A stretch of DNA of 64,000 nt from assembly GCF_000372745.1 (NCBI RefSeq), contig NZ_KB889708.1:225234-289233 (forward strand), in the 5' to 3' direction. The stretch is from Embleya scabrispora DSM 41855 (GTDB taxonomy: Bacteria; Actinomycetota; Actinomycetes; Streptomycetales; Streptomycetaceae). The notes beneath the pieces are model-generated. The model searched no databases. It had not been told where the DNA came from and saw only the letters and a program-made list of their open reading frames with translations. The position numbers were made by a program, and so were the translations under genes. Positions 32,986 through 41,962 of this stretch are shown here, piece after piece. Numbering within the stretch: position 1 is the first letter of the stretch; the number at the start of each line of letters is the position of its first letter.

Positions 32986-34310
32986 GACGCGGCGATCCCC
33001 TGCTCCTTGAGGATGTCGGCGAGCTGCTTGTCGAGTTCACGCAACTTGGCGTTGATGTCGAGGCCGCAGTCCGCCATCAGCGCGTTCACCGCGTCCGCTG
33101 TCACCTGCCGCACCGGCGTCCAGTTCGGGATGGAGGGCGCGTACCGCCCGGAGTCCTGGTACGCCTGGGCGTAGGTCTTCCAGCGAGGGTCGGTGCGGAT
33201 CTGGGCGATGTCCACGGTGGTGTTGACGGGAATTTGTACCGTGTAGCCGGTGGTGCCCTCCATCCCCTTCTTCTGGCCTTCGACGGAAACCGCGAAGCCG
33301 GCGAAGGCGTCCTGTCCGGCCCGGTTGTCGGAGCCGGCCATCAGGTAGACGGAGCTGCCCTCGGCGAGGACGGTGGCGTCCTTCGGCCCCTTGGGCATCG
33401 GCACGACCTCGTACTTGTCCGCGCCGAGCGACTTGTCGAAGCGCGGCAGCAGGTACGGGCCGACGACGTACATGCCGGCCTTGCCCGCCTCGAACGTCTC
33501 GTTCGTCGGCGGGGTGTCCATGGTCACGGCGCCGGGCTGGATGGCCTTGGCCTTGCACCCCAGGTCGCGGAACCACTGCATGGCCTGCACCGACGCCGGG
33601 GTGGTCATCGCCGGCTTGTACTTGCCCTTCCCGGTCTCGGTGATGAAGTCGCCGCCCGCGGCCCAGAGGAAGTTGGAGAAGTACCAGGAGGCGTAGCCGC
33701 GCTTGGTGGACAGAGGGGCGGCGAGCCCGGCGGTGTTGTTCTTGCCGTCACCGTCGGGGTCCTGGGTGGTGAAGGCCGCGGCCATCGCGGCGAAGTCGTC
33801 CCAGGTCCGCGGGGCGTCGAGCTTCAGCTTCTCGCGCCAGTCCTTGCGGATCAGCAGCGCGGACGCCTGCGCGGAAATCGGGAGTCCGTACTGCTTGCCG
33901 TCCAGGCTCTTCCCGGACTGCAGTCCCTGTCCGATGATCTGCTTGCTGTCCTTGATCTTGCCCAGGTCGATCTCCCGGAGCAGACCCTGACTGTGCATGG
34001 TTCCGATCTGCGTCGCGTCGTTCATGACGATGTCGGGAAGCTTCTTCTGGGCGGCGCGCTGCTGCAGTTTGGTCTCGAAGTCGTCGAAGATGGCCGTGAC
34101 CTCGACCTTGTAGCCCGTGGCCTTCTCGAAGGCGGCGGCCAGCTCCAGCGCGCCCTTCTCCCCGGGTCCGCCCGGCGTCGTCCTGGTCCAAAGCTCGAGA
34201 GGCGCCTTGGAGTTCTGCTTGGCATCCACTCCCGCAGGCCCGGATGTACAGCTGGTGAGGATCAGTGCCGAGGCGAGAGCCCCCACACCGATCCATCGCG
34301 ATCTCTGCAT
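32982..34310 (-). CDS. Sugar-binding lipoprotein of an ABC transporter, SBP family 1
   Basis: Extracellular lipoprotein of 442 residues. The signal peptide (WIGVGALASALILTSC) ends in a lipobox cysteine. Family features include LELWTRTTPGGPGEKGALEL, FEKATGYKVEVTAIFDDFE and AGKAGMYVVGPYLLPRF. It heads the transporter and polysaccharide operon, so it likely binds oligosaccharides from the PL6/GH29 substrate. A LacI-like site lies just upstream at 34345-34357. The gene is divergent from the 2-hydroxyacid dehydrogenase. Confidence 0.93.
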   Translation of the reverse strand: MQRSRWIGVGALASALILTSCTSGPAGVDAKQNSKAPLELWTRTTPGGPGEKGALELAAAFEKATGYKVEVTAIFDDFETKLQQRAAQKKLPDIVMNDATQIGTMHSQGLLREIDLGKIKDSKQIIGQGLQSGKSLDGKQYGLPISAQASALLIRKDWREKLKLDAPRTWDDFAAMAAAFTTQDPDGDGKNNTAGLAAPLSTKRGYASWYFSNFLWAAGGDFITETGKGKYKPAMTTPASVQAMQWFRDLGCKAKAIQPGAVTMDTPPTNETFEAGKAGMYVVGPYLLPRFDKSLGADKYEVVPMPKGPKDATVLAEGSSVYLMAGSDNRAGQDAFAGFAVSVEGQKKGMEGTTGYTVQIPVNTTVDIAQIRTDPRWKTYAQAYQDSGRYAPSIPNWTPVRQVTADAVNALMADCGLDINAKLRELDKQLADILKEQGIAAS

Positions 34311-34344
34311 GACAACTCCTGTTTTCGCTGCACCACGGTGGCCT

Positions 34345-34357
34345 GGAAAGCGCTTGC
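34345..34357. promoter_or_regulatory. LacI/CcpA-like operator upstream of the sugar transporter
   Basis: GGAAAGCGCTTGC contains the symmetric core AAGCGCTT with central CG, the typical LacI/GalR half-site arrangement. It is 35 bases before the binding-protein start. No LacI gene is adjacent; the one at 23744 has a different-looking site set, so another regulator is likely. Confidence 0.5.
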
Positions 34358-34513
34358 TGGGACGGTAACGGGGTCCGATTCAAACGGTCAATAGTCCGAT
34401 GAATACAAAAGGTTTCGGCGACCGACGAGAGTGCTCATCCGGCACGCTCCCGCACCGCTCCCACGTGTTCCGAACCAGACGGGGAGGACGACCCGACGCC
34501 TACAAATAGGCTG

Positions 34514-34525
34514 TTACATGTGTAA
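34514..34525. promoter_or_regulatory. Inverted repeat in the AT-richer divergent region
   Basis: TTACA-TG-TGTAA is a perfect inverted repeat in a locally AT-rich stretch between the divergent transporter operon and the dehydrogenase gene. It is a candidate regulator site; the 34380-34650 stretch otherwise holds no gene. Confidence 0.3.
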
Positions 34526-34798
34526 TTTGGGCATCACTGGAAGCGACCGTTTGCGCCCGAGGCGCGTCTCGCTCTCCACACCAGTCACCCGAACAAAGAA
34601 GATCGGGCACTCAAGGTCACGGCGATGACATTTCAATGATCCGATGTATGGTTCCTGCGAGCTACGGGCCGGACAACGCACAGGCCACAGCGATCCGCGA
34701 CATTCGGTCGGACGCTCGCCACCACCTCATCCGGGCAGGGACCGCCGACCGTCCGACTGCCGGTCCACCATCCGACAGACCGAGGAGACCAACCCGAC

Positions 34799-35809
34799 AT
34801 GAACGAGCCGGCCACCGCACCGACAGCCCTGCTGGTCATGGAGGAAGCACGCCGGGCCGACGTCTACCCGCCCGAAGTGCTGGCCGAGATCGGCCGGCTC
34901 GTGCACTGGCAGGGACCGCCCATCACCCGGCAGGAGCTCGACGCGGACCCCGATGTGCTGCGGAGCGTCGACCTTCTGCTCACGGGCTGGGGCGCGCCCG
35001 TGCTCGATGACGCCCTCCTGTCACGTGCCCCTCGGCTGCGGGCCGTTCTCGTCGCGGCGGGATCCGTCCGGCACCTGACCACATCCGCCTTCTGGGAGCG
35101 CGACATCCCGATCGTCTCGGCCGCCGCGGCCAATGCCGTTCCGGTGGCGGAGTTCACCCTCGCCCATGTCCTCCTCGGCCTGAAACAGGCCCACCGCATC
35201 GGGCGGGAGGTGGCGCAGAGCCGCCGCTTCCCCACCAATCCCGACGTCCCGGGCGCCTACCGGTCACGGGTGGGCCTGTTGGGACTCGGGCACATCGGCC
35301 GGCTCGTCGCCGCCCACCTGGCCCGCTTCGACGTCGAAGTCCTCGCCACGGATCCCGTCGCCTCCCCGGAGACCGCCCGGCACGCGGGAGTCCGGCTGAT
35401 CTCCGTCGAGGAGCTCTTCGCCACCTGTCACGTCGTCAGCCTCCACGTACCGCTTCTGCCCGAGACCCGCGGCTCGATCGGGGCACGACTGCTGAACTCC
35501 ATGAGGCCGGGCGCGACACTGATCAACACCGCGCGGGGCGCACTGATCGACGAGACCGCCGCCGCGCAGGTCCTGCACGCCAGGCCCGACCTCACCGCCG
35601 TACTCGACGTAACGCACCCCGAGCCCCCGAGCCATGACTCCCCACTGTTCACCCTTCCCAACGTCGTCCTGACACCGCACCTGGCCGGCGCCATGGGCGC
35701 CGAACGCCACCGCCTCGGACAGCTCGTGCTCGACGAACTCCGCCGCCTCACACAGAACCGGCCGCTCCGGCACGCCATCGACCCCGCCCGCGCCGCCTCG
35801 CTGGCCTGA
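34799..35809 (+). CDS. D-isomer-specific 2-hydroxyacid dehydrogenase
   Basis: Cytoplasmic NAD-dependent dehydrogenase of 336 residues. The dinucleotide-binding motif VGLLGLGHIGRLVAAHLARF is at about 158-177. The catalytic trio is visible: Arg in LINTARGALID, Glu in THPEPPSHDSPLF, and His in LTPHLAGAMG. Substrates of the family include glyoxylate, hydroxypyruvate and 2-keto sugar acids; members in sugar loci often reduce keto sugar acids. It is divergent from the polysaccharide operon. The ATG at 34799 follows an AGGAG motif a little upstream. Confidence 0.9.
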   Translation: MNEPATAPTALLVMEEARRADVYPPEVLAEIGRLVHWQGPPITRQELDADPDVLRSVDLLLTGWGAPVLDDALLSRAPRLRAVLVAAGSVRHLTTSAFWERDIPIVSAAAANAVPVAEFTLAHVLLGLKQAHRIGREVAQSRRFPTNPDVPGAYRSRVGLLGLGHIGRLVAAHLARFDVEVLATDPVASPETARHAGVRLISVEELFATCHVVSLHVPLLPETRGSIGARLLNSMRPGATLINTARGALIDETAAAQVLHARPDLTAVLDVTHPEPPSHDSPLFTLPNVVLTPHLAGAMGAERHRLGQLVLDELRRLTQNRPLRHAIDPARAASLA

Positions 35810-36372
35810 CACCGCCAGGCACTCCCGACAAGGCTCCCATCCACGGGAACCTCCGATCGGCGACATCACGCAAGGTCATGCTGTACCGCATGCCAGGGTC
35901 CGGGCAAGCCTGCTCGGCGCCCGCTTCCACCCGCTCACAGCCACGGGCATCACGTACACGAAACGTGAGTGAGACGTCGGCGAGGGCCGCGAGACTTCGG
36001 GGCCGCGGCAAGCACCGCTCGGCCCCGAATCCGCTCTGCGGACTCGGGGGACCGGGCCGCCGCGGTGAGCGAGGGAGTCGACCATGAGCCCGAGCGGAAT
36101 CAAGAGCCGAGCGCCCCGAGGGCCTGATCGAAAAGAACCGGACCACGGGTGGAGGGAACTCGGTACCCCCTGCCGGGCGTTGCGCCCCGGGTCGTGCTAC
36201 GTCGGCGTGGGAACGACGCAGACCGAGGTGGGCGCGACGACCCGGCGACACGTCGCCGTTCGTCGTCCCCTCGTCCGCTCTCCCGGCTCACGCCGCCACG
36301 GCCCGGGTCCGGTCGGTGGGCGTCGGACGGCGCAGTGTGCGGGGCACGGCGATGTGCGCGCCCCCTGTTTCT
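35810..36372. other. Intergenic stretch, no gene seen
   Basis: About 560 bases between the dehydrogenase and the convergent esterase. Frames are composition artefacts without motifs. No convincing hairpin, tRNA or repeat was found. Confidence 0.45.
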
Positions 36373-37407
36373 TCACCGCGGGTGCGCGATCCGATGAGAG
36401 AGCCATGCGAGTGCGGGCGGCATCCGGTATTCCACGGCGTGATGTCCTCCGTCGAACAACTCGAAGCGTATGACATCCTCATCCACTCGGGCCTCGGCAA
36501 GGGCATCGCGGAACGCCTGTGCCCCCAGGTCGAGGAACCATTCGTCGCGGGTGCCCGCGTCGATCCAGATCGCCCGCTGGGATCGCAGTGCCTCGGCGTG
36601 CAGTGGCACCATCCGCACCGGGTCCCAGTCCAGCCAACGTTGCCAGATCTCCGGCCTGAGTGCGCCTGTACGCGGGTCGAAGGGCAACTGTGGTGTGCCG
36701 TCCGGAGCGGGCGAGAAGCAGGCCGAGACGCCGAGCAGTTCGAGCAGCCTCAGGTCCTCGTCCCGGGTGAAGGCCACTCGTGAGCGGAAGTCGTCCCACC
36801 AGCGGAAGATGTCGCCGTCGTATGTTCTCAACTGGCGTGCCGCCATGAGGAAATGAGGGATGTACTGGGCCTCGGACAACGAGTCGCCCGAGTGTGTCGC
36901 GAACGCGCCGAACAGGTCGGGCCGGAGCATCGGTGTGATCATCGCGCCGAGCCCGCCGCTCGACTTCCCTGCCAGCGCCCGGTGATCGCGGTCGGCGAGC
37001 GACCGGTACTCGGCATCGACCCACGGCACGATTTCCTCGCAGAGATACGAGTGGTAGCGGCCGGTCCCGGGCGAGTCGATGTACTGGCTGCCGCCGTACG
37101 TGGTCCAGGCGTCCACGAACACCAGAATCATGGGCGGTGCCTCGCCGCGGGCGAAGATCCCGTCGATGAGTTCCGGCACCGGCCGGCGGTAGGGGGTGTG
37201 GTTGCGCCAGACCGGGAGGGTGCCGGCGTAGCCGAGCAGCAGATAGGTCACGGGGTAACGGCGCCCGGGATCGGTGTCGTAGCCGGGTGGGGTGTAGACC
37301 CACAACGGCCTCTTGGCCGCGTCTCCCAGGGGATTGTCGCGCAACAGGACACTGTCGATGACGTGCTCGTCGATGCGGCCGGCGAGCACGGTGGGCCATG
37401 GGGCCAA
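36373..37407 (-). CDS. Esterase of the enterochelin esterase / esterase D type
   Basis: Alpha/beta hydrolase of 344 residues. The N-terminal strands RPLWVYTPPGYDTDPGRRYP and VTYLLLGYAG are the family pattern. The nucleophile elbow is AGKSSGGLGA at about 142-151, and the catalytic His is in the late FELFDGGHHAVEYRMP. It probably cleaves an ester of unknown nature in the cytoplasm. The TTG at 37407 is chosen because GAGGAGG precedes it by five bases. It is divergent from a MarR gene across an AT-rich site. Confidence 0.87.
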   Translation of the reverse strand: MAPWPTVLAGRIDEHVIDSVLLRDNPLGDAAKRPLWVYTPPGYDTDPGRRYPVTYLLLGYAGTLPVWRNHTPYRRPVPELIDGIFARGEAPPMILVFVDAWTTYGGSQYIDSPGTGRYHSYLCEEIVPWVDAEYRSLADRDHRALAGKSSGGLGAMITPMLRPDLFGAFATHSGDSLSEAQYIPHFLMAARQLRTYDGDIFRWWDDFRSRVAFTRDEDLRLLELLGVSACFSPAPDGTPQLPFDPRTGALRPEIWQRWLDWDPVRMVPLHAEALRSQRAIWIDAGTRDEWFLDLGAQAFRDALAEARVDEDVIRFELFDGGHHAVEYRMPPALAWLSHRIAHPR

Positions 37408-37439
37408 CGGAACCTCCTCGGGACGGGGAGCTCCGACAT

Positions 37440-37475
37440 TACTACGATTTCAAATTATACGAATCGGTAGTACTG
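37440..37475. promoter_or_regulatory. AT-rich operator/promoter region between esterase and MarR genes
   Basis: An isolated AT-rich stretch holds the partial palindrome ATTTC-AAATTATAC-GAAT and outer half-sites CGATT/AATCG. It sits between the divergent starts at 37407 and 37492, the position expected for MarR autoregulation and control of the esterase. Confidence 0.4.
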
Positions 37476-37491
37476 ACCGTATGCTGGCGTG

Positions 37492-38037
37492 ATGGACACG
37501 ACACACGACCAAGTCCCGTCCACCGACTCGGTCGACCGGCACATCGCTCGCTGGAGGCACGAGGTTCCCGATCTGGACCCGCTGGTCGAGGGTGTCGTCA
37601 CCCGGATGCAGATGCTGGTGCGCCATCTCCAGGGTCGCAAGGAAGCAGGGCTCGCCCAACGCGAGTTGAAGATGTGGGAATACGAGATCCTCTGGCGGCT
37701 GCGCTCCGCCGGCGAGCCGTACCGGATGACGCCGACACGGCTCGCCGACGGCCTGGACACCCATCCGGCGACACTCACGAGCCGCCTGGACCGCCTGGCG
37801 AAGTCCGGCTACGTGACCCGGGAGCACACCCCGAAAGACCGCCGGAGCCTGCTGGTGACGCTGACCGAGAAGGGACACGAGGCGTGGTCGTCCACGATCG
37901 GCGATCAGATGGCGACCGAGCACGCGCTACTGGCCCCGCTGTCCGAAGCGGAACGGGAGCAACTTGTGGCCCTGCTGAGAAAGATCACCTTGACGGCAGA
38001 GGCGGGCGGCCCACCGCTGATGCCCACTCTCGACTGA
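37492..38037 (+). CDS. MarR family transcriptional regulator
   Basis: Protein of 181 residues (ATG at 37492; the GTG one codon before is an alternative). The winged helix region is WEYEILWRLRSAGEPYRMTP, then TRLADGLDTHPATLTSRLDR and LAKSGYVTREHTPKDRRSLL, with the conserved D-R-R in the wing. The flanking helices form the dimer interface. It probably represses the divergent esterase and senses a phenolic or related compound. Confidence 0.93.
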   Translation: MDTTHDQVPSTDSVDRHIARWRHEVPDLDPLVEGVVTRMQMLVRHLQGRKEAGLAQRELKMWEYEILWRLRSAGEPYRMTPTRLADGLDTHPATLTSRLDRLAKSGYVTREHTPKDRRSLLVTLTEKGHEAWSSTIGDQMATEHALLAPLSEAEREQLVALLRKITLTAEAGGPPLMPTLD

Positions 38038-38419
38038 ACACACCCACGGGCTCGGCACGTTGCCGGCGAAAGTCGACGCCGGATACCCTCGCGCACCGTC
38101 CCGGGTCCGGGAACGGCGTCCCCGGCGGTCCGTGTTGCCGAGCGCCTCGTCGGCGACCGCCTTCGGTTCACGGTGTCCGTCACCCGGCACCTCGTCCGTG
38201 AACGACGGGGAGTACTCCCTCCGCAACCCTGCCAACCGCTTTGCCCTGTCGGCCGATCGCCTGGCCCGGGTGGCCACCGCGCTGGCACCGTGACCAACCC
38301 TCGACAACCACCTCGCGGTCGCAGAGGATCGGGAGATCGTCCCCCGCTCGTACTCTGCGCCGGCGCGATCCGGTCCGGCATGGTTACGTCTCGCGGGCCG
38401 TGACGTCTACTGTGAGCCG
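38038..38419. other. Intergenic stretch, no gene recognised
   Basis: A plus-strand frame ends RFALSADRLARVATALAP at a stop near 38293. It has coding-like bias over its last 30 codons but no recognisable start or family. It could be a degenerate C-terminus; I do not call it. Confidence 0.35.
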
Positions 38420-38566
38420 ATGGGTGAGGAATCGAATCCGCAGGTGTTCTCCAACCGCTGGGCTGACGCCGTCGGGCCCGGCATCCCGGCCAATGGCTAC
38501 GTCCGGATGCCGCACACCGGCGGGCCGAACACCGGCCGGCCGCCGACCGGCCGACCGCCTCGCTGA
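38420..38566 (+). CDS. Possible small protein of 48 residues
   Basis: A short frame with coding-like third positions. It starts GEESNPQVFSNRWADAVGPG and ends in a Gly/Pro/Thr/Arg-rich tail made of near-repeats (TGGPNTGRPPTGRPPR). No strong ribosome-binding site is visible. It could be a fragment of a longer lost gene. Function unknown. Confidence 0.25.
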   Translation: MGEESNPQVFSNRWADAVGPGIPANGYVRMPHTGGPNTGRPPTGRPPR

Positions 38567-38647
38567 CGCCGCGCGGATACCGAAGCAGCCCGGGTCACGC
38601 GCGACTGCACGCCGCGGCGCTCCGCAGTGCGAGGGCCCTGTAGCCAT

Positions 38648-39463
38648 TCAGCGTTGTGACGATGCGTCGGCGGTTCGGGCGCCCGGTTTGGGGGCGAGAG
38701 GCTCGGCGGCATAGGTGATGCGTACTACGCCGTCGGGGTGGCGGTCGGTGCCGGCCCGTACCCCGAAGACATCGTGCAGGATGGCGGGGGTGAGCACCTC
38801 CAGTACGGGGCCTGCGGTGATCACCGTTCCTTCGTGCAGCACGATGAGTCGGTCGCAGAGCCGCGCGGCCAGATCGAGGTCGTGCAGGACCGCGAGTGTG
38901 GTGATGCCGGTGGCGCGGATCAGGTCGAGGAGTTCGAAACGGGCGCGGATGTCCAGGTGGTTGGTGAGTTCGTCCAGGACGAGGAGCTCGGGGTGCTGTG
39001 CCAACGCGCGTGCGAGCAGGACGCGTTGGCGTTCGCCGCCGGACAGGGATGCGAAGTCCCGATCGGCGAGCGGGCGTACGCCGCAGCGGTCGATGGCCTC
39101 GGCGACGGCCCGATGGTCTTCGGCGCCGTCACGGTCGAGCAGGCCGTGGTGGGGGGAGCGGCCCAGGGAGACGATCTCGGTGACGGACAGGCCCGTGGTG
39201 TTGCCGGTGCTGTCCTGGAGGACGGCGGCGGCGCGTCGGGCGGCGGCGCGCGGGGACAGCGCCCATACGTCGTCACCGCCGACGCGGACCACCCCGCGGG
39301 TCGGACGCAGCGAGCGGTAGACGGCGCGGAGCAGGGTGGATTTGCCGCTGCCATTGGGGCCGACGAGGCCGACGATGTCGCCTTTGTCGGCTTCCAGGGT
39401 CACATCGCGCAGGATCGGTTGGCGGTCCAGGGTGATGTGGAGCCGGTCGATGGTGAGTTTCAT
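38648..39463 (-). CDS. Iron-chelate ABC transporter ATPase, FecE/FhuC type
   Basis: ATPase of 271 residues. Walker A VGPNGSGKST at about 34-43, signature LSGGERQRVLLARALAQ, Walker B LLVLDELTNHLD (Glu present), and switch His in LAVLHDLDLA. It energises import of an iron-siderophore, haem or cobalamin-type ligand. Its ATG overlaps the stop of the permease gene. The C-terminus after FGVRAGT is the short family tail. Confidence 0.93.
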   Translation of the reverse strand: MKLTIDRLHITLDRQPILRDVTLEADKGDIVGLVGPNGSGKSTLLRAVYRSLRPTRGVVRVGGDDVWALSPRAAARRAAAVLQDSTGNTTGLSVTEIVSLGRSPHHGLLDRDGAEDHRAVAEAIDRCGVRPLADRDFASLSGGERQRVLLARALAQHPELLVLDELTNHLDIRARFELLDLIRATGITTLAVLHDLDLAARLCDRLIVLHEGTVITAGPVLEVLTPAILHDVFGVRAGTDRHPDGVVRITYAAEPLAPKPGARTADASSQR

Positions 39464-40476
39464 CCGGTGTCCAGGCCCTTGTTGTGGCGGAGCAGCCAGA
39501 GGAAGAAGGGTGCGCCGAGGAGGGCGGTGAGGATGCCCAGGGGGAGTTCGTTGGGCCGGTTGAGGGTGCGTGACAGCAGGTCGACGATCACCAGGTAGTT
39601 GGCTCCCAGGAGTGCGGTCACGGGGAGCAGTTTGCGGTGGTCGGCACCGATGGCGAGGCGTACGAGGTGGGGGATCATCAGGCCGACGAAGCCGATGCCG
39701 CCCGCGACGGCGATGACGGTGCCGGTGAGGAGGGAGGAGAGGACCAGGAGTACGGCACGCAGGCGGTTGACGTCGACGCCGAGGGCGGTGGCGGATTCGT
39801 CGCCTGCGAGCAGGACGTTGAGCCGTCGGCCGAAGAGGGTCAGGACGACGGTGGTGGTGAGGACGACGGCGCTGACGGTGGGGAGTTGGCTCCACTGGGC
39901 GCCCGCGACGCTGCCCAGCATCCAGAACATCACGGTGCGCAGTTCGTTGGGTGTCGCCTGGAGTTGCAGGAAGCTGGTCGCGGAGAGGAAGACGTATCCG
40001 ACCGCGACGCCGGAGAGTACGAGGCGGGTGGGGGCCAGCCGTCCTCGGCGTTGTCCGAGGAGGAAGACCAGTGCTCCCGCGGTGAGGGCGCCGAGGAATG
40101 CCGCCGTGGAGGCGCCGAGGCCGCCGAGCGCCGTACCGGTGGCGGTGATGACCAGGACGGCGCCGAGCGAGGCGCCGTAGGAGAAGCCCAGGACGGTGGG
40201 GTCGGCGAGCGGGTTGGACACCACGGCCTGGAGGACCACCCCGGAGACGGCCAGCCCGGCGCCGACCAGCGCGGCAAGCACGACGCGCGGGGCCCGGAAG
40301 TTCCAGACGATCTGGTCCGTCGCCGGGTCACCGACCGGGCCGGCACCGGTCAGATGGTGCAGGACGATTCGCCATACGTCACCGAGCGGAACCGTGACCG
40401 CCCCGATGCTGATCGCCACCATCATGACGACGGCCAACAGGGCCGGCAACGCGGCCGATATCAGCGGGAGGTTCAG
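39460..40476 (-). CDS. Iron-chelate ABC transporter permease, FecCD type
   Basis: Inner-membrane permease of about 338 residues with about nine hydrophobic segments. FecCD features include FRAPRVVLAALVGAGLAVSG, LQAVVSNPLADPTVLGFSYG, and GFVGLMIPHLVRLAIGADHR near the C-terminus. The N-terminus is unclear: no ATG, GTG or TTG lies before the first helix, and the frame meets the upstream stop at a CTG (CTGA overlap), which I use as start with low certainty. It is the only permease in the operon, so it should form a homodimer. Confidence 0.88.
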   Translation of the reverse strand: MNLPLISAALPALLAVVMMVAISIGAVTVPLGDVWRIVLHHLTGAGPVGDPATDQIVWNFRAPRVVLAALVGAGLAVSGVVLQAVVSNPLADPTVLGFSYGASLGAVLVITATGTALGGLGASTAAFLGALTAGALVFLLGQRRGRLAPTRLVLSGVAVGYVFLSATSFLQLQATPNELRTVMFWMLGSVAGAQWSQLPTVSAVVLTTTVVLTLFGRRLNVLLAGDESATALGVDVNRLRAVLLVLSSLLTGTVIAVAGGIGFVGLMIPHLVRLAIGADHRKLLPVTALLGANYLVIVDLLSRTLNRPNELPLGILTALLGAPFFLWLLRHNKGLDTG

Positions 40477-41516
40477 CCGGTTCGGAACGCGTCGGGGTGC
40501 AGCAGCCTGGCGATCCTGTCCACGGCCAGGTCGTTGCCGGGGCCCAGGTAGATCGAGTCGGACAGGACCGTGTAGGCGTTGTTCTCGGCGGCTGGCCACT
40601 GGGGGAACTCCTCGAGCAGTTGCTTGGCGTAGGCCGTCGGGTCGGGGGAGTTGTAGCTGATGACGACGAGGGCGTCGACGTCGGTGGCGGCGACCTTCTC
40701 CTTGCTCAGGTCGGCAAAGGTGGTCTTGGACGCCGATTCGAAGGCGTTGGTACCGCCGGCCTTGGTGAGGATGTCGTTGATGATGCCCTTGGCGACGACC
40801 GAGCTGAAGGCGTTGCCGCCCATCGACATGTTGGCGAAGAGCACCATCACCTTCGGCTTCTTCTCGCCCTGCACCTTCGCGGACACTGCGGCGATCGACT
40901 TCTCGGAAGCGGCGATCAGCTTCTCCGCCCGGTCGCTGACGTTGAAGATTTTGCCCATGTCGCGCAGCAGCGTGTAGCTGTCGGAGACGGTCATCTTGGA
41001 GGGGTCGTCGTCGCAACCCTGCGGGGAGATGTAACTGTTCGCGCCCACCGTCTCGAGCTGCCGGCGGGTGGCGAAGCCGTTCTTCGCGTCGAATCCGTAG
41101 GACGTGACGGACATGACGAAGTCCGGCCGCAGGCCCAGCATCGCCTCGCGGGGGATGTCGTAGGAGTCGTTGAGCTTGATGCCCCCGGTGGGCAGCGCCT
41201 TGATGGCCTCCGCCCGGCCCGCGACCTCGGACATCCCGTAGCTCTGCTCGTTGGCGACGATGCGGTCGCCGAGCCCGAGTGCGAGCAGTGTGGAGACCTC
41301 TGCGACGGAGGCGCCGTTCATGACGACCACCCTGCCGGGGGCCTTGGTGAACGTCTCGGTCTGCCCGCAGTTGGTGATCGTCACCGGGTAACCGGAACCC
41401 GATGCGGACGTGGACGACTTGTCACTCGCCGTCTCGGTCGAGGAACCGGCGCATCCCGCCGTGACCAGACAGAGAGCTCCGGCCAGGACGACGGCGACGA
41501 GCCGTTTCTTCGACAT
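40473..41516 (-). CDS. Iron-chelate-binding lipoprotein of an ABC transporter
   Basis: Extracellular lipoprotein of 347 residues. The signal peptide KKRLVAVVLAGALCLVTAGC ends in a lipobox cysteine followed by a Ser/Thr linker. It has the two-lobe periplasmic-binding-protein fold of the FepB/BtuF class: RVVVMNGASVAEVSTLLALG at the first lobe and KVMVLFANMSMGGNAFSSVV in the second. It captures a ferric siderophore or related ligand. It heads the operon binding protein - permease - ATPase. No clear riboswitch or iron box was seen upstream. Confidence 0.9.
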   Translation of the reverse strand: MSKKRLVAVVLAGALCLVTAGCAGSSTETASDKSSTSASGSGYPVTITNCGQTETFTKAPGRVVVMNGASVAEVSTLLALGLGDRIVANEQSYGMSEVAGRAEAIKALPTGGIKLNDSYDIPREAMLGLRPDFVMSVTSYGFDAKNGFATRRQLETVGANSYISPQGCDDDPSKMTVSDSYTLLRDMGKIFNVSDRAEKLIAASEKSIAAVSAKVQGEKKPKVMVLFANMSMGGNAFSSVVAKGIINDILTKAGGTNAFESASKTTFADLSKEKVAATDVDALVVISYNSPDPTAYAKQLLEEFPQWPAAENNAYTVLSDSIYLGPGNDLAVDRIARLLHPDAFRTG

Positions 41517-41947
41517 GCGAACTCCTCGGTGTGAGCGGGTCTCACGCTCGTAGTCGGCACGAAGGCCGCCGGAGTTCCTGGGGATGCCGAACCATTACGG
41601 GACAACGGACGAATGCCCTCGATACGCGGCAGGGCCGGCAGGGATCCGGTGGATGAGCAGTGGACAGATATCGGAACATCAGGGCGTGGTCGACCGGTGG
41701 GCATGAAACCCCGCCGCCTACCGAGCCGTTGAGGACGCTGTCGGCACGGACCAGGCCCAGGCCGCTCGCTCTCGACGCGACACACCGGCGGCCCGTCGTG
41801 TCCCCGAGCAGGCCCACGGTTGTTCTTGCTTCACGAGCACCGCGCGTTGCGTCCGCCGGCAACGACCCACCGGTCAGCGTTGGTTACCAAAACGAAATCT
41901 CGGCCTCACTAGGTTCGGAGCGGTCCGAAATTGTCGGACTCATCTGA
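41517..41947. other. Intergenic regulatory stretch with an inverted repeat
   Basis: About 430 bases between divergent genes. The inverted repeat TTCGGA-GCGG-TCCGAA at 41914-41929, about 34 bases before the peptidase start, is a candidate operator. No gene, cobalamin riboswitch consensus or DmdR/Fur-like iron box was recognised. Confidence 0.4.
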
Positions 41948-41962
41948 ATGGAGCGTGACTTC

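Noticed and set aside
34799..35809. 2-hydroxyacid dehydrogenase as part of the glucuronate pathway
   Set aside because: It is separated by the polysaccharide operon, lacks the LacI operator and could use many keto acids; no direct link is visible.
41517..41700. Possible cobalamin riboswitch before the iron-type importer
   Set aside because: No B12-box-like consensus could be recognised in the leader.
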